A stretch of DNA of 15,328 bases from JALZEG01 sp036258555 (lineage in GTDB: Bacteria; Actinomycetota; CADDZG01; WHSQ01): positions 1-15,328 of the forward strand of contig DATADL010000213.1 in the NCBI GenBank assembly GCA_036258555.1. Reading direction: 5' to 3'. The stretch's first letter is position 1. Each line of letters opens with the position of its first letter. Made by a program: the position numbers and the translations under genes. Below the pieces are notes generated by a model, which did not search any database, was not told the DNA's origin, and saw only the letters and a program-made list of their open reading frames with translations. Shown piece after piece: positions 1 through 6,041 of this stretch.

Positions 1-623
1 CCTATCCCGCCGATGTCCGCGCCGCCGGGGTCTTCTGCCTCGTCGAGGTGGTCGACGTACGCGACGACTGCATCCCTCTCCTCCTGCGAGAAGCCGAACA
101 CGGGCATCTGGCCGGGGCCGACGACTATCGCCTCGGCGATCTCGAGAGGCGTGGCGCGATGCAGCCCCGGCGCGATCGCGTCGCGGCCCGCGGCCCCCCC
201 GTTCGCGGCCGCTCCGTGACAGGGCGCGCAGTTCGCGACGTATAGCTGCGCGCCGGTCTGAAGCGACGCCTCCTCCGGCGACACGTACGGGATCACCGGA
301 CCGTCGCCGAGCGTCGCGACGTACGCGACGATCTCGTCGATCTCCTCCGGTGAGAACGCGGGCTCCTTGCGGACGGCCTGGTCGTTCGAGCTTGCGAGCG
401 GCATGCGCCCCGTGCGCAGGTAGAAGTCCGCGCCGGCGGCCCCCGCGTCCCGCAGGTCGGGGCCGTTGGCGGTCCCGGCGCCGGCGGGCCCGTGACACGA
501 CGCGCACGCCTCTACGTAGAGCCGCTTCCCCTCTGCGACCGGATCGGGCTGAGCTCGCACGGCGCTCCCGGTGAACGCGAGCGAGGCGGCGAGGGCGAGG
601 GCCGGTGCGGCGAGAGCCCGCAT
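1..623 (-). CDS. qcrC: Cytochrome bc1 (bcc) complex diheme cytochrome c subunit, 3' end outside window
   Basis: The frame is open from an ATG at 623 to the window edge (207 residues) with no stop, so the gene is partial. It starts with a hydrophobic export segment (about 1-24), followed by two cytochrome c domains. Haem-binding motifs are CASCH at 40-44 and CAPCH at 132-136, and candidate axial methionines are M74 (GRMP) and M173 (GQMP). The visible end, DPGGADIGGI, matches the conserved stretch that leads into the C-terminal membrane anchor of actinobacterial QcrC, which would lie beyond the window. In that family the diheme subunit takes electrons from the quinol-oxidising bcc complex and passes them directly to the aa3 oxidase outside the membrane. 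qcrA and qcrB would be expected further left on the same strand. A TAGCGT box six bases before the ATG suggests a leaderless start. Confidence 0.9.
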   Translation of the reverse strand, partial: MRALAAPALALAASLAFTGSAVRAQPDPVAEGKRLYVEACASCHGPAGAGTANGPDLRDAGAAGADFYLRTGRMPLASSNDQAVRKEPAFSPEEIDEIVAYVATLGDGPVIPYVSPEEASLQTGAQLYVANCAPCHGAAANGGAAGRDAIAPGLHRATPLEIAEAIVVGPGQMPVFGFSQEERDAVVAYVDHLDEAEDPGGADIGGI

Positions 624-629
624 CGCCCC

Positions 630-635
630 ACGCTA
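630..635 (-). promoter_or_regulatory. -10 box of qcrC, leaderless type
   Basis: Read on the minus strand, TAGCGT fits the actinobacterial -10 pattern TANNNT and lies six bases before the qcrC ATG. That puts the transcript start at or next to the start codon, and no Shine-Dalgarno sequence is present. No clear -35 is seen. Confidence 0.5.
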
Positions 636-643
636 CCCGCGTC

Positions 644-649
644 TACAAT
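644..649 (+). promoter_or_regulatory. -10 box of the Lrp/AsnC-type gene, leaderless type
   Basis: TACAAT lies seven bases before the GTG at 657, with no purine-rich RBS between them. It is only eight bases from the opposing -10 box of qcrC, so the two divergent promoters nearly overlap and may compete for RNA polymerase. Confidence 0.55.
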
Positions 650-656
650 CCGGTCC

Positions 657-890
657 GTGGCAGTCGAGGCGTACGTCCTGATCCAGACCGCGGTGAACGC
701 GGCCCACGTGGCCCACGAGATCCGCGCGGTCGAGGGCGTCCAGGTGGCGGACGACGTCTCGGGTCCCTACGACGTGATCGTCCGCGCGTCCGCGCCCGAC
801 ATGGACACGCTCGGAAAGCTGGTCGTGTCGAAGATCCAGGCGGTCGACGGCATCAGCCGCACGCTCACCTGCCCGATCGTCCAGCTCTAG
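657..890 (+). CDS. Stand-alone Lrp/AsnC ligand-binding (RAM) domain protein
   Basis: This 77-residue protein starts at GTG 657 and consists only of the alpha/beta ligand-binding domain of Lrp/AsnC regulators. It begins AVEAYVLIQT, contains the VEGVQVADDVSGPYDVIV core, and ends with the AVDGISRTLTC strand. There is no N-terminal HTH, so it is unlikely to bind DNA alone. In the wider family such proteins form dimers or larger rings that bind small effectors, often amino acids, and can assemble with full-length Lrp proteins. The GTG is preferred to the upstream ATG at 492 because the upstream part is antisense to qcrC, while a TACAAT box sits seven bases before the GTG. The last 26 bases overlap tail-to-tail with the next gene. 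The ligand is not evident. Confidence 0.82.
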   Translation: MAVEAYVLIQTAVNAAHVAHEIRAVEGVQVADDVSGPYDVIVRASAPDMDTLGKLVVSKIQAVDGISRTLTCPIVQL

Positions 891-1107
891 CGGCCTTCTT
901 CTTCGGCTGCGGCGCCCGCGCCCTTCCCGCTGCACGGCGCGGCCTCGACCGGTAGAGCCCCATCGCCATCGAGACACCTGCTGCCGCGCTCAGCACGATC
1001 GACGCGATCACGAGGATCTCGCTCGCGTTCACCCATCCGTAGACGAGGGTGGCCGCCGCGGCGACGATGAGCAGCAGCGACGAGACGAGCAGCCCCGTGA
1101 TCGACAT
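865..1107 (-). CDS. Small two-helix membrane protein, unknown function
   Basis: This 80-residue protein has two predicted membrane helices (about 4-28 and 31-52) joined by a short VNAS loop. The C-terminal tail of about 28 residues is very rich in Arg, Lys and Ala (PKKKAARAGRSGR) and is expected in the cytoplasm. I do not recognise the family. Support for a real gene comes from the clean hydrophobic pattern and from a TAGAGT box six bases before the ATG, the same leaderless arrangement as at neighbouring genes. It converges with, and overlaps by 26 bases, the Lrp/AsnC-type gene. The basic tail could contact nucleic acid or acidic lipids, but nothing in the sequence shows this. Confidence 0.65.
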   Translation of the reverse strand: MSITGLLVSSLLLIVAAAATLVYGWVNASEILVIASIVLSAAAGVSMAMGLYRSRPRRAAGRARAPQPKKKAARAGRSGR

Positions 1108-1113
1108 GGCGTG

Positions 1114-1119
1114 ACTCTA
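1114..1119 (-). promoter_or_regulatory. -10 box of the small membrane protein gene, leaderless type
   Basis: On the minus strand the hexamer is TAGAGT (TANNNT pattern), six bases before the ATG at 1107. No RBS lies between. It also falls just after the end of the ABC permease gene at 1125, so it would mark a new transcription unit. Confidence 0.45.
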
Positions 1120-1124
1120 AAGAC

Positions 1125-1892
1125 TTACGGCGTCACCTTCCGCATCGACGCGGCGGCGAAGGCCGTGGCGGCCAGGGCGAGGCCCCCCAGCGAGACGAGA
1201 CCCGGCCACGTCCCGGCCCACGTCACCTCGCCGAGGAACCCCTCGCGCGCCAGTCCCAGCACGTTCGTCATCGGGTTGAAGCGGGCGACCGTGTGCAGCC
1301 ATCCCGTCAGGAGGTGGATCGGCATCTGGGCCGTCGAGAGGAACACGAGCAGGAAGATCCCGGTCTGCATCAGCGGCGCGGCCTGCATGGACTTGAACCG
1401 CAGCGCGAGCGCTATCGCCCACGCGCCCCCGACGTACGCCATCCCCAGGGTCGCCACCGCCAGCGGCCCTACAGTCGCGACGCCCCCGTGGAAGTTCGCG
1501 CCCGCCGCGACCGCGATCACCAGCAGGATCACCAGCGGGATCGCCGCACGCAGCACGGCCGCGAGGAGCGGTCCGGCCAGAAGCGCCGAGCGCGTCGCAG
1601 GGCTAGACAGCAGGCGGTCGTAGAACCCGCTCTCGAGGTCGCGCGCGATGCCCATGCCGGTCGTGATCCCCGCGAACGCCCCACCCTGCAGCGTCGTCAT
1701 CGGGATGAACCAGTCGATCGACTTGTCGGCCGGGAACCCCGGAAGCAGCACCAGGCCCGAGAACGCCCCCGCCATGGCCACGGTCAAGAAGAGCGGCATC
1801 ACGAGCGAGGGGACGAACGTCGACGGCACGCGCGGGATGAGCTTCAGGCTCCGCCCGGCGATCGCCGCCGCGACCGCGACGCCGTGGCTCAT
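1125..1892 (-). CDS. ABC-2 type drug exporter permease, second subunit (DrrB/DrrC-like)
   Basis: This 255-residue integral membrane protein has about six hydrophobic segments. The ABC-2 hallmark motif DLESGFYDRL is at 85-94, in the cytoplasmic coupling region that docks onto the ATPase, followed by SSPATRSALLAG. The later block LLTGWLHTVARFNPMTNVLGLAREG is typical of DrrB-type transporters. The start ATG at 1892 overlaps the stop of the preceding permease as ATGA, which implies translational coupling. It is a paralogue of that upstream subunit, with the motif at the same residue number, so a heterodimeric channel is likely. The substrate is probably hydrophobic (drug, lipid or secondary metabolite) but cannot be read from the sequence. 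Confidence 0.88.
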   Translation of the reverse strand: MSHGVAVAAAIAGRSLKLIPRVPSTFVPSLVMPLFLTVAMAGAFSGLVLLPGFPADKSIDWFIPMTTLQGGAFAGITTGMGIARDLESGFYDRLLSSPATRSALLAGPLLAAVLRAAIPLVILLVIAVAAGANFHGGVATVGPLAVATLGMAYVGGAWAIALALRFKSMQAAPLMQTGIFLLVFLSTAQMPIHLLTGWLHTVARFNPMTNVLGLAREGFLGEVTWAGTWPGLVSLGGLALAATAFAAASMRKVTP

Positions 1893-2665
1893 GCCGCCAC
1901 CGCCACGCGCCGGCGCAGGGCCGCCGACGACAGGACCATCCCGGCGACGAAGATCGCGCCGGCGACGCCGATCGCGGTTGCAAGCTCGCCCGCGTCGAGC
2001 CCCTCGATCACGAGAGCGCGTAGCCCCTCGATCAGGTAGGTGAACGGGTTGTATCCCGCAACGGTCTTGAACCACCCGTCCATCAGGTCGCGCGGGAAGA
2101 ACGCGCCCGAGAGGAACAGGCCGGCGAACAGCAGCGGGAAGCTGCCCTGGACCGCCTCGGCCGAACCCGTCCTGAGCGCGAACGACATCGCGATCGCGCC
2201 CACTCCGGCGCCGAGGACGCCCGCGGACAGCGCGATCAGCAGCATCCCGAGGACGCCGCTCTCGACGGTCAGGCCGAACAGCATCCCGACGCCCATGAAG
2301 ACCCACGCCTGCACGAACGCCAGCACCGCCGCTCCCATCACGCGTCCGACGAGGATCGACGCGCGCGACGAGGGGGCCGCGATGAGGCGCTCGAAGAACC
2401 CGTTCTCGATGTCGGTCGCCATCGCCGTGCCGGCGGCGACCGACCCGAACAGGGTGCCCTGCACGATCGACGTCGCGATTAGGAACTGCAGGAAGCTCTC
2501 GACGGGGGGGAACCCGGGCAGGTTCGTCGAGCGCTCGAACGCGGCGGACGACAGCGCCATGAACAGCAGCGGGAACGTCATCGCAGGAAGGATCGACGTC
2601 GGCTGCCGGAACGTGGTGACGACCGCGCGACGGCTCAGCGCGACGTACTGGTCGAGCGTCCTCAC
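1889..2665 (-). CDS. ABC-2 type drug exporter permease, first subunit (DrrB-like)
   Basis: This 258-residue protein begins with GTG at 2665, which overlaps the stop of the ATPase gene as GTGA. The longer reading upstream of this point only shadows the ATPase gene. About six membrane segments are present. The coupling motif DIENGFFERL at 85-94 is followed by IAAPSSRASILVGR, and the conserved late block has DGWFKTVAGYNPFTYLIEGLRAL, both characteristic of DrrB-type ABC-2 exporters. The stop overlaps the next permease start by four bases. With the ATPase and the second permease it should form one exporter in the cytoplasmic membrane. Confidence 0.9.
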   Translation of the reverse strand: MRTLDQYVALSRRAVVTTFRQPTSILPAMTFPLLFMALSSAAFERSTNLPGFPPVESFLQFLIATSIVQGTLFGSVAAGTAMATDIENGFFERLIAAPSSRASILVGRVMGAAVLAFVQAWVFMGVGMLFGLTVESGVLGMLLIALSAGVLGAGVGAIAMSFALRTGSAEAVQGSFPLLFAGLFLSGAFFPRDLMDGWFKTVAGYNPFTYLIEGLRALVIEGLDAGELATAIGVAGAIFVAGMVLSSAALRRRVAVAA

Positions 2666-3660
2666 TGTCGCGCGGCGATCTCTTCCGGACGGTCCTCGGC
2701 GGCCCCCTCGAGCCTGCGTCCGGTGGCCTGCTGGAACACGTCGTCGAGCGAAGGCGACAGCAGCTCGAGGCCCGCGAACTCGATCCGCGCCTCCTCGAGC
2801 GCGCGGGCGACCGCCGCTATGCGCGACGCTCCGCCCTTCAGCCGGATCGCGACGTAGTCCGCCGATCCGGGAGCGGGCTCGCCGAACTCCAGCAACGCGG
2901 CCTCGACCGCGATGCGGTCCTCCTCGGGGCCGATGGCGACGCGCAGCGTCGGGTCGCCGACCTGCGCCTTCATGACCGAGGGGGCGCCCTCCGCGACGAT
3001 CACGCCGTTGTCGATGATCGCGATGCGCCCCGCGAGCTGGTCGGCCTCCTCCATGTACTGCGTCGTCAGGAACACGGTCGTCCCGGCCTCGCGGTTCAAC
3101 CGCCGCACCTCGTCCCACAGGGCGACGCGCGAGTTCGGGTCGAGGCCGGTCGTCGGCTCGTCCAGGAACAGCACGACGGGCTGGTGCACGAGCGCCAGCG
3201 CGAGGTCGAGCCTCCGGCGCATCCCGCCGGAGTACGTGCCGACGCGGCGATCGGCGGCCGCCGTCAGCGCGACGGTCTCGAGCAGCTGCTCGGCGCGGCG
3301 GCGGCCCTCGCGCTTGTCGATGCCGTGCAGCACCGCCTGGAGCCTTAGCAGCTCGCGGCCGGTCATGAGCGGGTCGATCGCCGCGTCCTGCAGCGCGACG
3401 CCGATCGAGCGGCGCACCGCGTGCGCTTCGGCGACGACGTCGTGGCCCGCGACCCAGGCGCGGCCCCCCGACGGCCTCAGCAACGTCGTCAGCATGCGGA
3501 CGGTCGTCGACTTCCCGGCGCCGTTCGGCCCGAGGAACCCGAACACCTCGCCGGAAGAGATCGCCAGGTCGATGCCTCGTACCGCCTCGACGTCGCCGAA
3601 GCGGCGGACGAGACCTTCGGCGAGGACGGGAGTGCCGGCGGGCCGGCGGTCGGTGGTCAT
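2662..3660 (-). CDS. Daunorubicin-resistance (DrrA) family ABC transporter ATP-binding protein
   Basis: This 332-residue cytoplasmic ATPase carries the full set of ABC motifs: Walker A GPNGAGKST (44-52), Q-loop Gln91, signature YSGGM (143-147), Walker B VVLFLDE with Glu168, and D-loop GLD. The switch position that is usually His is Gln201 (LTTQYMEEAD), a substitution I know from DrrA-type exporters. The C-terminal 100 residues form the DrrA-type accessory domain, including LDDVFQQATGR near 308-318. The gene is the first of three overlapping export genes and follows the larE-like gene by 28 bases, so all four may be co-transcribed. The cargo cannot be predicted. Confidence 0.92.
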   Translation of the reverse strand: MTTDRRPAGTPVLAEGLVRRFGDVEAVRGIDLAISSGEVFGFLGPNGAGKSTTVRMLTTLLRPSGGRAWVAGHDVVAEAHAVRRSIGVALQDAAIDPLMTGRELLRLQAVLHGIDKREGRRRAEQLLETVALTAAADRRVGTYSGGMRRRLDLALALVHQPVVLFLDEPTTGLDPNSRVALWDEVRRLNREAGTTVFLTTQYMEEADQLAGRIAIIDNGVIVAEGAPSVMKAQVGDPTLRVAIGPEEDRIAVEAALLEFGEPAPGSADYVAIRLKGGASRIAAVARALEEARIEFAGLELLSPSLDDVFQQATGRRLEGAAEDRPEEIAARQ

Positions 3661-3688
3661 GGGTCGAGCAACCCGGGCTCGCGGACGG

Positions 3689-4522
3689 CTATTCCACCCT
3701 GCGGATCGCGGGCGGGCCGAGCGCGGCGTTGAGCGACCCCGACCTGAAGCCGGCGAGGTCGAGCGTGACGAACCGGAAGCCGAGCGCGACGAGACGGGAA
3801 TGCATCTCGTCGCGCAGGGCCGCCGCCCGCGGGAGGTCCTCGACCGGGACCTCGACGCGCGCCAGATCCCCGTGGTCGCGCACGCGCAGCACGTCGAACC
3901 CGAGGTCGCGCACGGCCTCCTCGGCCTCGTCTATGCGTCGCAGCCGCTCAGGGGACACCTCGACGCCGTAGGCGACCCGGGACGCGAGGCACGGCGACGC
4001 GGGCTTGTCCGCGACCGGGAGCCCTCTCTCGGCCGCCAGCGCGCGCACGTCGGCCTTGCTCATCCCGGCGTCGACGAGGGGCGAGCGCACCCCGTGCTCG
4101 CGGGCCGCCCGGAGGCCGGGCCGGTGGTCTCCGAGGTCGTCGGTGTTCGTGCCGACGGCGAGCGCGGCCCCCCGCCTCGCGGCGATCGGAGCGAGGACGT
4201 CGAAGAGCTCGTCCTTGCACCAGTAGCAGCGGTCGCCGGCGTTCCTCGCGTACTCCGGACGTTCGACCTCGCGCGTCTCGACGGTGCGGTGCCGCCATCC
4301 GTATCGCCGGGCCAGGGCCTCGGCCCCCGCACGCTCGCGGCGCGCGAGCGACGGCGAGACGGCCGTGACCGCGAGGGCCGCGCCCGGCAGCACGTCGTGC
4401 GCGACCGCCGTGAGAAAGGCGGAGTCGACCCCTCCGGAATACGCGACGACCACTGCGCCGTAGCCCCGGAGAGCCTCTTCGAGCGCTTGCTTCTTCGCGG
4501 TCAGGGGAGGCATCCGCACCAT
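3689..4522 (-). CDS. larE: ATP-dependent sacrificial sulfur transferase LarE-like protein
   Basis: This 277-residue PP-loop protein has the ATP-pyrophosphatase signature SGGVDS at 29-34. It also has RCYWCKDELF at 98-107 (C99, C102), GTNTDDLGDHRPG at 124-136, and SPCLASRVAYG with Cys178. Cys178 aligns with the cysteine that LarE sacrifices when it thiolates the pyridinium dinucleotide precursor of the nickel-pincer cofactor of lactate racemase. No larB, larC or larA is visible nearby, so the protein may serve another thiolation or work with distant partners. ATG 4522 is given; ATG 4513 three codons later is equally possible, because neither has a good RBS. The gene precedes the ABC exporter genes by 28 bases. 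Confidence 0.88.
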   Translation of the reverse strand: MVRMPPLTAKKQALEEALRGYGAVVVAYSGGVDSAFLTAVAHDVLPGAALAVTAVSPSLARRERAGAEALARRYGWRHRTVETREVERPEYARNAGDRCYWCKDELFDVLAPIAARRGAALAVGTNTDDLGDHRPGLRAAREHGVRSPLVDAGMSKADVRALAAERGLPVADKPASPCLASRVAYGVEVSPERLRRIDEAEEAVRDLGFDVLRVRDHGDLARVEVPVEDLPRAAALRDEMHSRLVALGFRFVTLDLAGFRSGSLNAALGPPAIRRVE

Positions 4523-4531
4523 CTTGACAGC

Positions 4532-4642
4532 GACCGGCTACGTCTCATCCCGCCGCTCGCTCAGCCGACCGGCTACGTGATCCCGCCGCTCGCCCAGCCG
4601 ACCGGCTACGTGATCTCGCCGCTCGCCCAGCCGACCGGCTAC
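4532..4642. repeat. Tandem 33-35 bp direct repeat in a divergent intergenic region
   Basis: The ten-base core GACCGGCTAC occurs at 4532, 4567, 4600 and 4633, with spacings of 35, 33 and 33. Copies 2 and 3 differ at a single visible position over the 33-bp unit; copy 1 has two extra bases, and copy 4 diverges after the core. The array fills nearly all of the 131 bp between the larE-like start and the start of the 72-residue protein. The last copy runs directly into that gene's -10 box. It may be a set of operator sites or a local slippage expansion. The short unit, lack of unique spacers and lack of cas genes rule out CRISPR. Confidence 0.85.
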
Positions 4643-4645
4643 CTT
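4640..4645 (+). promoter_or_regulatory. -10 box of the 72-residue protein gene
   Basis: TACCTT fits TANNNT and lies eight bases before the ATG at 4654 with no RBS between. Its first three bases are the last part of the fourth repeat core (GGCTAC), so the promoter is physically part of the repeat array. Confidence 0.45.
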
Positions 4646-4653
4646 TCACCACG

Positions 4654-4872
4654 ATGACGGCGGCCCTGCAGGTCCAACCCCGCGAGGAGTTCGCTCAGGA
4701 CCCGTTGCTCACCGTGGCGTCGGTCCTGCTCATCGTCGTGTCGATCGGGTGGATCGTGGTCTCGCGGCTCGTCAGCCGGAACCTCCGCAAGACAGCGGCT
4801 CAGGCCAAGCGCCAGAAGAAGGGCACGCCTCGGCCCCCGAGGGACATCTGGGCCGGTCCGCCTCAGAAGTGA
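4654..4872 (+). CDS. Small single-pass membrane protein, unknown function
   Basis: This 72-residue protein has one hydrophobic segment (about 18-40, rich in Val, Leu and Ile), preceded by an acidic or neutral N-terminus and followed by a strongly basic stretch (RNLRKTAAQAKRQKKG). The charge pattern predicts N-terminus outside and C-terminus inside. The tail ends in a Pro-rich PRPPRDIWAGPPQK. I do not recognise the family. It is transcribed divergently from larE across the tandem repeat and converges with the HTH gene, with only 12 bases between the stops. A -10 box close to the ATG supports it as a genuine leaderless gene. Confidence 0.65.
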   Translation: MTAALQVQPREEFAQDPLLTVASVLLIVVSIGWIVVSRLVSRNLRKTAAQAKRQKKGTPRPPRDIWAGPPQK

Positions 4873-4886
4873 GGCCCGCTGGGCCT
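4872..4886. terminator. Short hairpin between convergent genes
   Basis: A perfect 6-bp stem AGGCCC / GGGCCT with a GCT loop spans the end of the 72-residue gene and the stop of the converging HTH gene. It has no T-tract on either side. It could be a weak two-way terminator or simply a compact palindrome. Confidence 0.35.
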
Positions 4887-5880
4887 AGCGCCGGCGTCTG
4901 AACCAGCGGCGCCGGCGGGGGCCGTAGAAGTCGTCGCCCTCCGGGACCGGCGCGTTCGCGGGCTTCGGAGGCGACGGCTCGGGCGGGGGGGCGCCCGGCC
5001 CCGGCCTAGCGGGCTCGTGCCAGTCGACGCCCGACGGCTCCTCAGCCCGTCCGCCGGCGCCCACGGGCTCCGGGGCGCGGGGCTCGGGGGCCGAAGCCGC
5101 GCCGCGGTCCTTCGCGGGCTCGTTCCAGATGTCGTTCAGCGAGATGCCGGGCTGCGGCGGCTCGGCGGCCGGAGGCGGCCCCGCGGGGGGTCCGTCGGCG
5201 GGAGGTGTGCCGGTCACCGCGGCTCCGGAGGTCCAGTCGATCGCGGCCGGGGCCGCAGGCGCCTCCTCGCGCGGCTCGTCGTCGAGCGCCTCGGCCGGCG
5301 GAGCGGGCCATCCGCCGCCGGCAGGCGTCCCCGCGGACGCGGGCTCGTCTTCCACCGCGGGCTCGGCCTCCGGTGGCGAACCCCAGGCCTCGGGTATGGC
5401 CGCCGCGGGATCGGCGTCCCGCCCGGCCTCGGCCTCCGCCAGGCGCCTGCGAAGGTCCGCTACTTGTGCCGACAGGAACTCGACCTTGGTCTCGGCGCGG
5501 GCGGCCCGGTCGGTCGCGGCCGTGAGCTGGGCCATGATCTCCGGGATCGACTTGAGGATCGGCGCCAGCTCGCTCGTACGAGCGGGGAGCTCGGTGACGA
5601 CCTCACCGGGGCCGGCTCCTCCAGGCGCCGGCGGAGCGGCCGGCGAGGACGACCGCCGCGACGGTCCGTCCTGGCGGGCGTGCTGGAGGACCTCGTCGAG
5701 CCTCACGAGCATCCTCTCGCCCGCGGGGCCCTCGACGACCTCGGACACGATCAAGCCGTTGCGGGCCCAGTACCGGACCGTCCCGGGGGTGACGCCCGCG
5801 AGGTCGGCGGCCTCGGCGGCGGATACCCACTGGGGGCCCTCGACGCCGGACGGCGTCGTCTGACGGTCCCAATCGCTCAC
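4885..5880 (-). CDS. MerR-like HTH protein with coiled coil and long disordered tail
   Basis: This 331-residue protein starts with GTG at 5880. Residues about 17-68 form a MerR/excisionase-type helix-turn-helix (SAAEAADLAGVTPGTVRYWARNG) with a following wing. A low-complexity linker leads to a heptad-like coiled coil at about 112-155 (ATDRAARAETKVEFL, then LRRRLAEAEAG). The remaining 170 residues are dominated by Pro, Ala, Gly and Glu and should be disordered. The protein ends in a very basic RRRRWFRRRR. No effector domain is visible, so it is likely a dimerising DNA-binding or nucleoid-associated factor. Upstream is a G-rich possible RBS. The function is unknown; only the domain layout is clear. 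Confidence 0.8.
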   Translation of the reverse strand: MSDWDRQTTPSGVEGPQWVSAAEAADLAGVTPGTVRYWARNGLIVSEVVEGPAGERMLVRLDEVLQHARQDGPSRRSSSPAAPPAPGGAGPGEVVTELPARTSELAPILKSIPEIMAQLTAATDRAARAETKVEFLSAQVADLRRRLAEAEAGRDADPAAAIPEAWGSPPEAEPAVEDEPASAGTPAGGGWPAPPAEALDDEPREEAPAAPAAIDWTSGAAVTGTPPADGPPAGPPPAAEPPQPGISLNDIWNEPAKDRGAASAPEPRAPEPVGAGGRAEEPSGVDWHEPARPGPGAPPPEPSPPKPANAPVPEGDDFYGPRRRRWFRRRR

Positions 5881-6041
5881 TCGAACCCCCCGCGGAAAGG
5901 AGCAGCCTCGTGCGATCGCCGGCGGCGACGCGGCCCCAGCCTAGCGGGCGGCGGGTTGACCCTGCAGCGCCAGCACTGTTGGCTAAAGGGCGGACTTAAC
6001 ATCTCACCTGCTGCGGCCACCCGTTCAAGAGGAGGACTCCC
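5881..6041 (+). promoter_or_regulatory. Divergent intergenic region with RBS of the RTX gene
   Basis: A strong Shine-Dalgarno, AAGAGGAGG at 6027-6035, sits seven bases before the GTG at 6042 and decides that start. A TAACAT box at 5997-6002 fits the -10 pattern and would leave a leader of about 35 nt. TTGACC at 5956-5961 looks like a -35 but is too far (35 bp) from it. The rest of the region shows no gene. Confidence 0.4.

Noticed and set aside
4532..4642. CRISPR-like array
   Set aside because: The repeats are contiguous with no unique spacers, the period is 33-35 bp in total, and no cas genes are present.
2912..4657. Long plus-strand open frame of 581 codons
   Set aside because: It is antisense to the ABC ATPase and larE-like genes, which carry complete family motifs. 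Its own translation is low-complexity and includes the translated tandem repeat. Such antisense frames are expected at this GC content.
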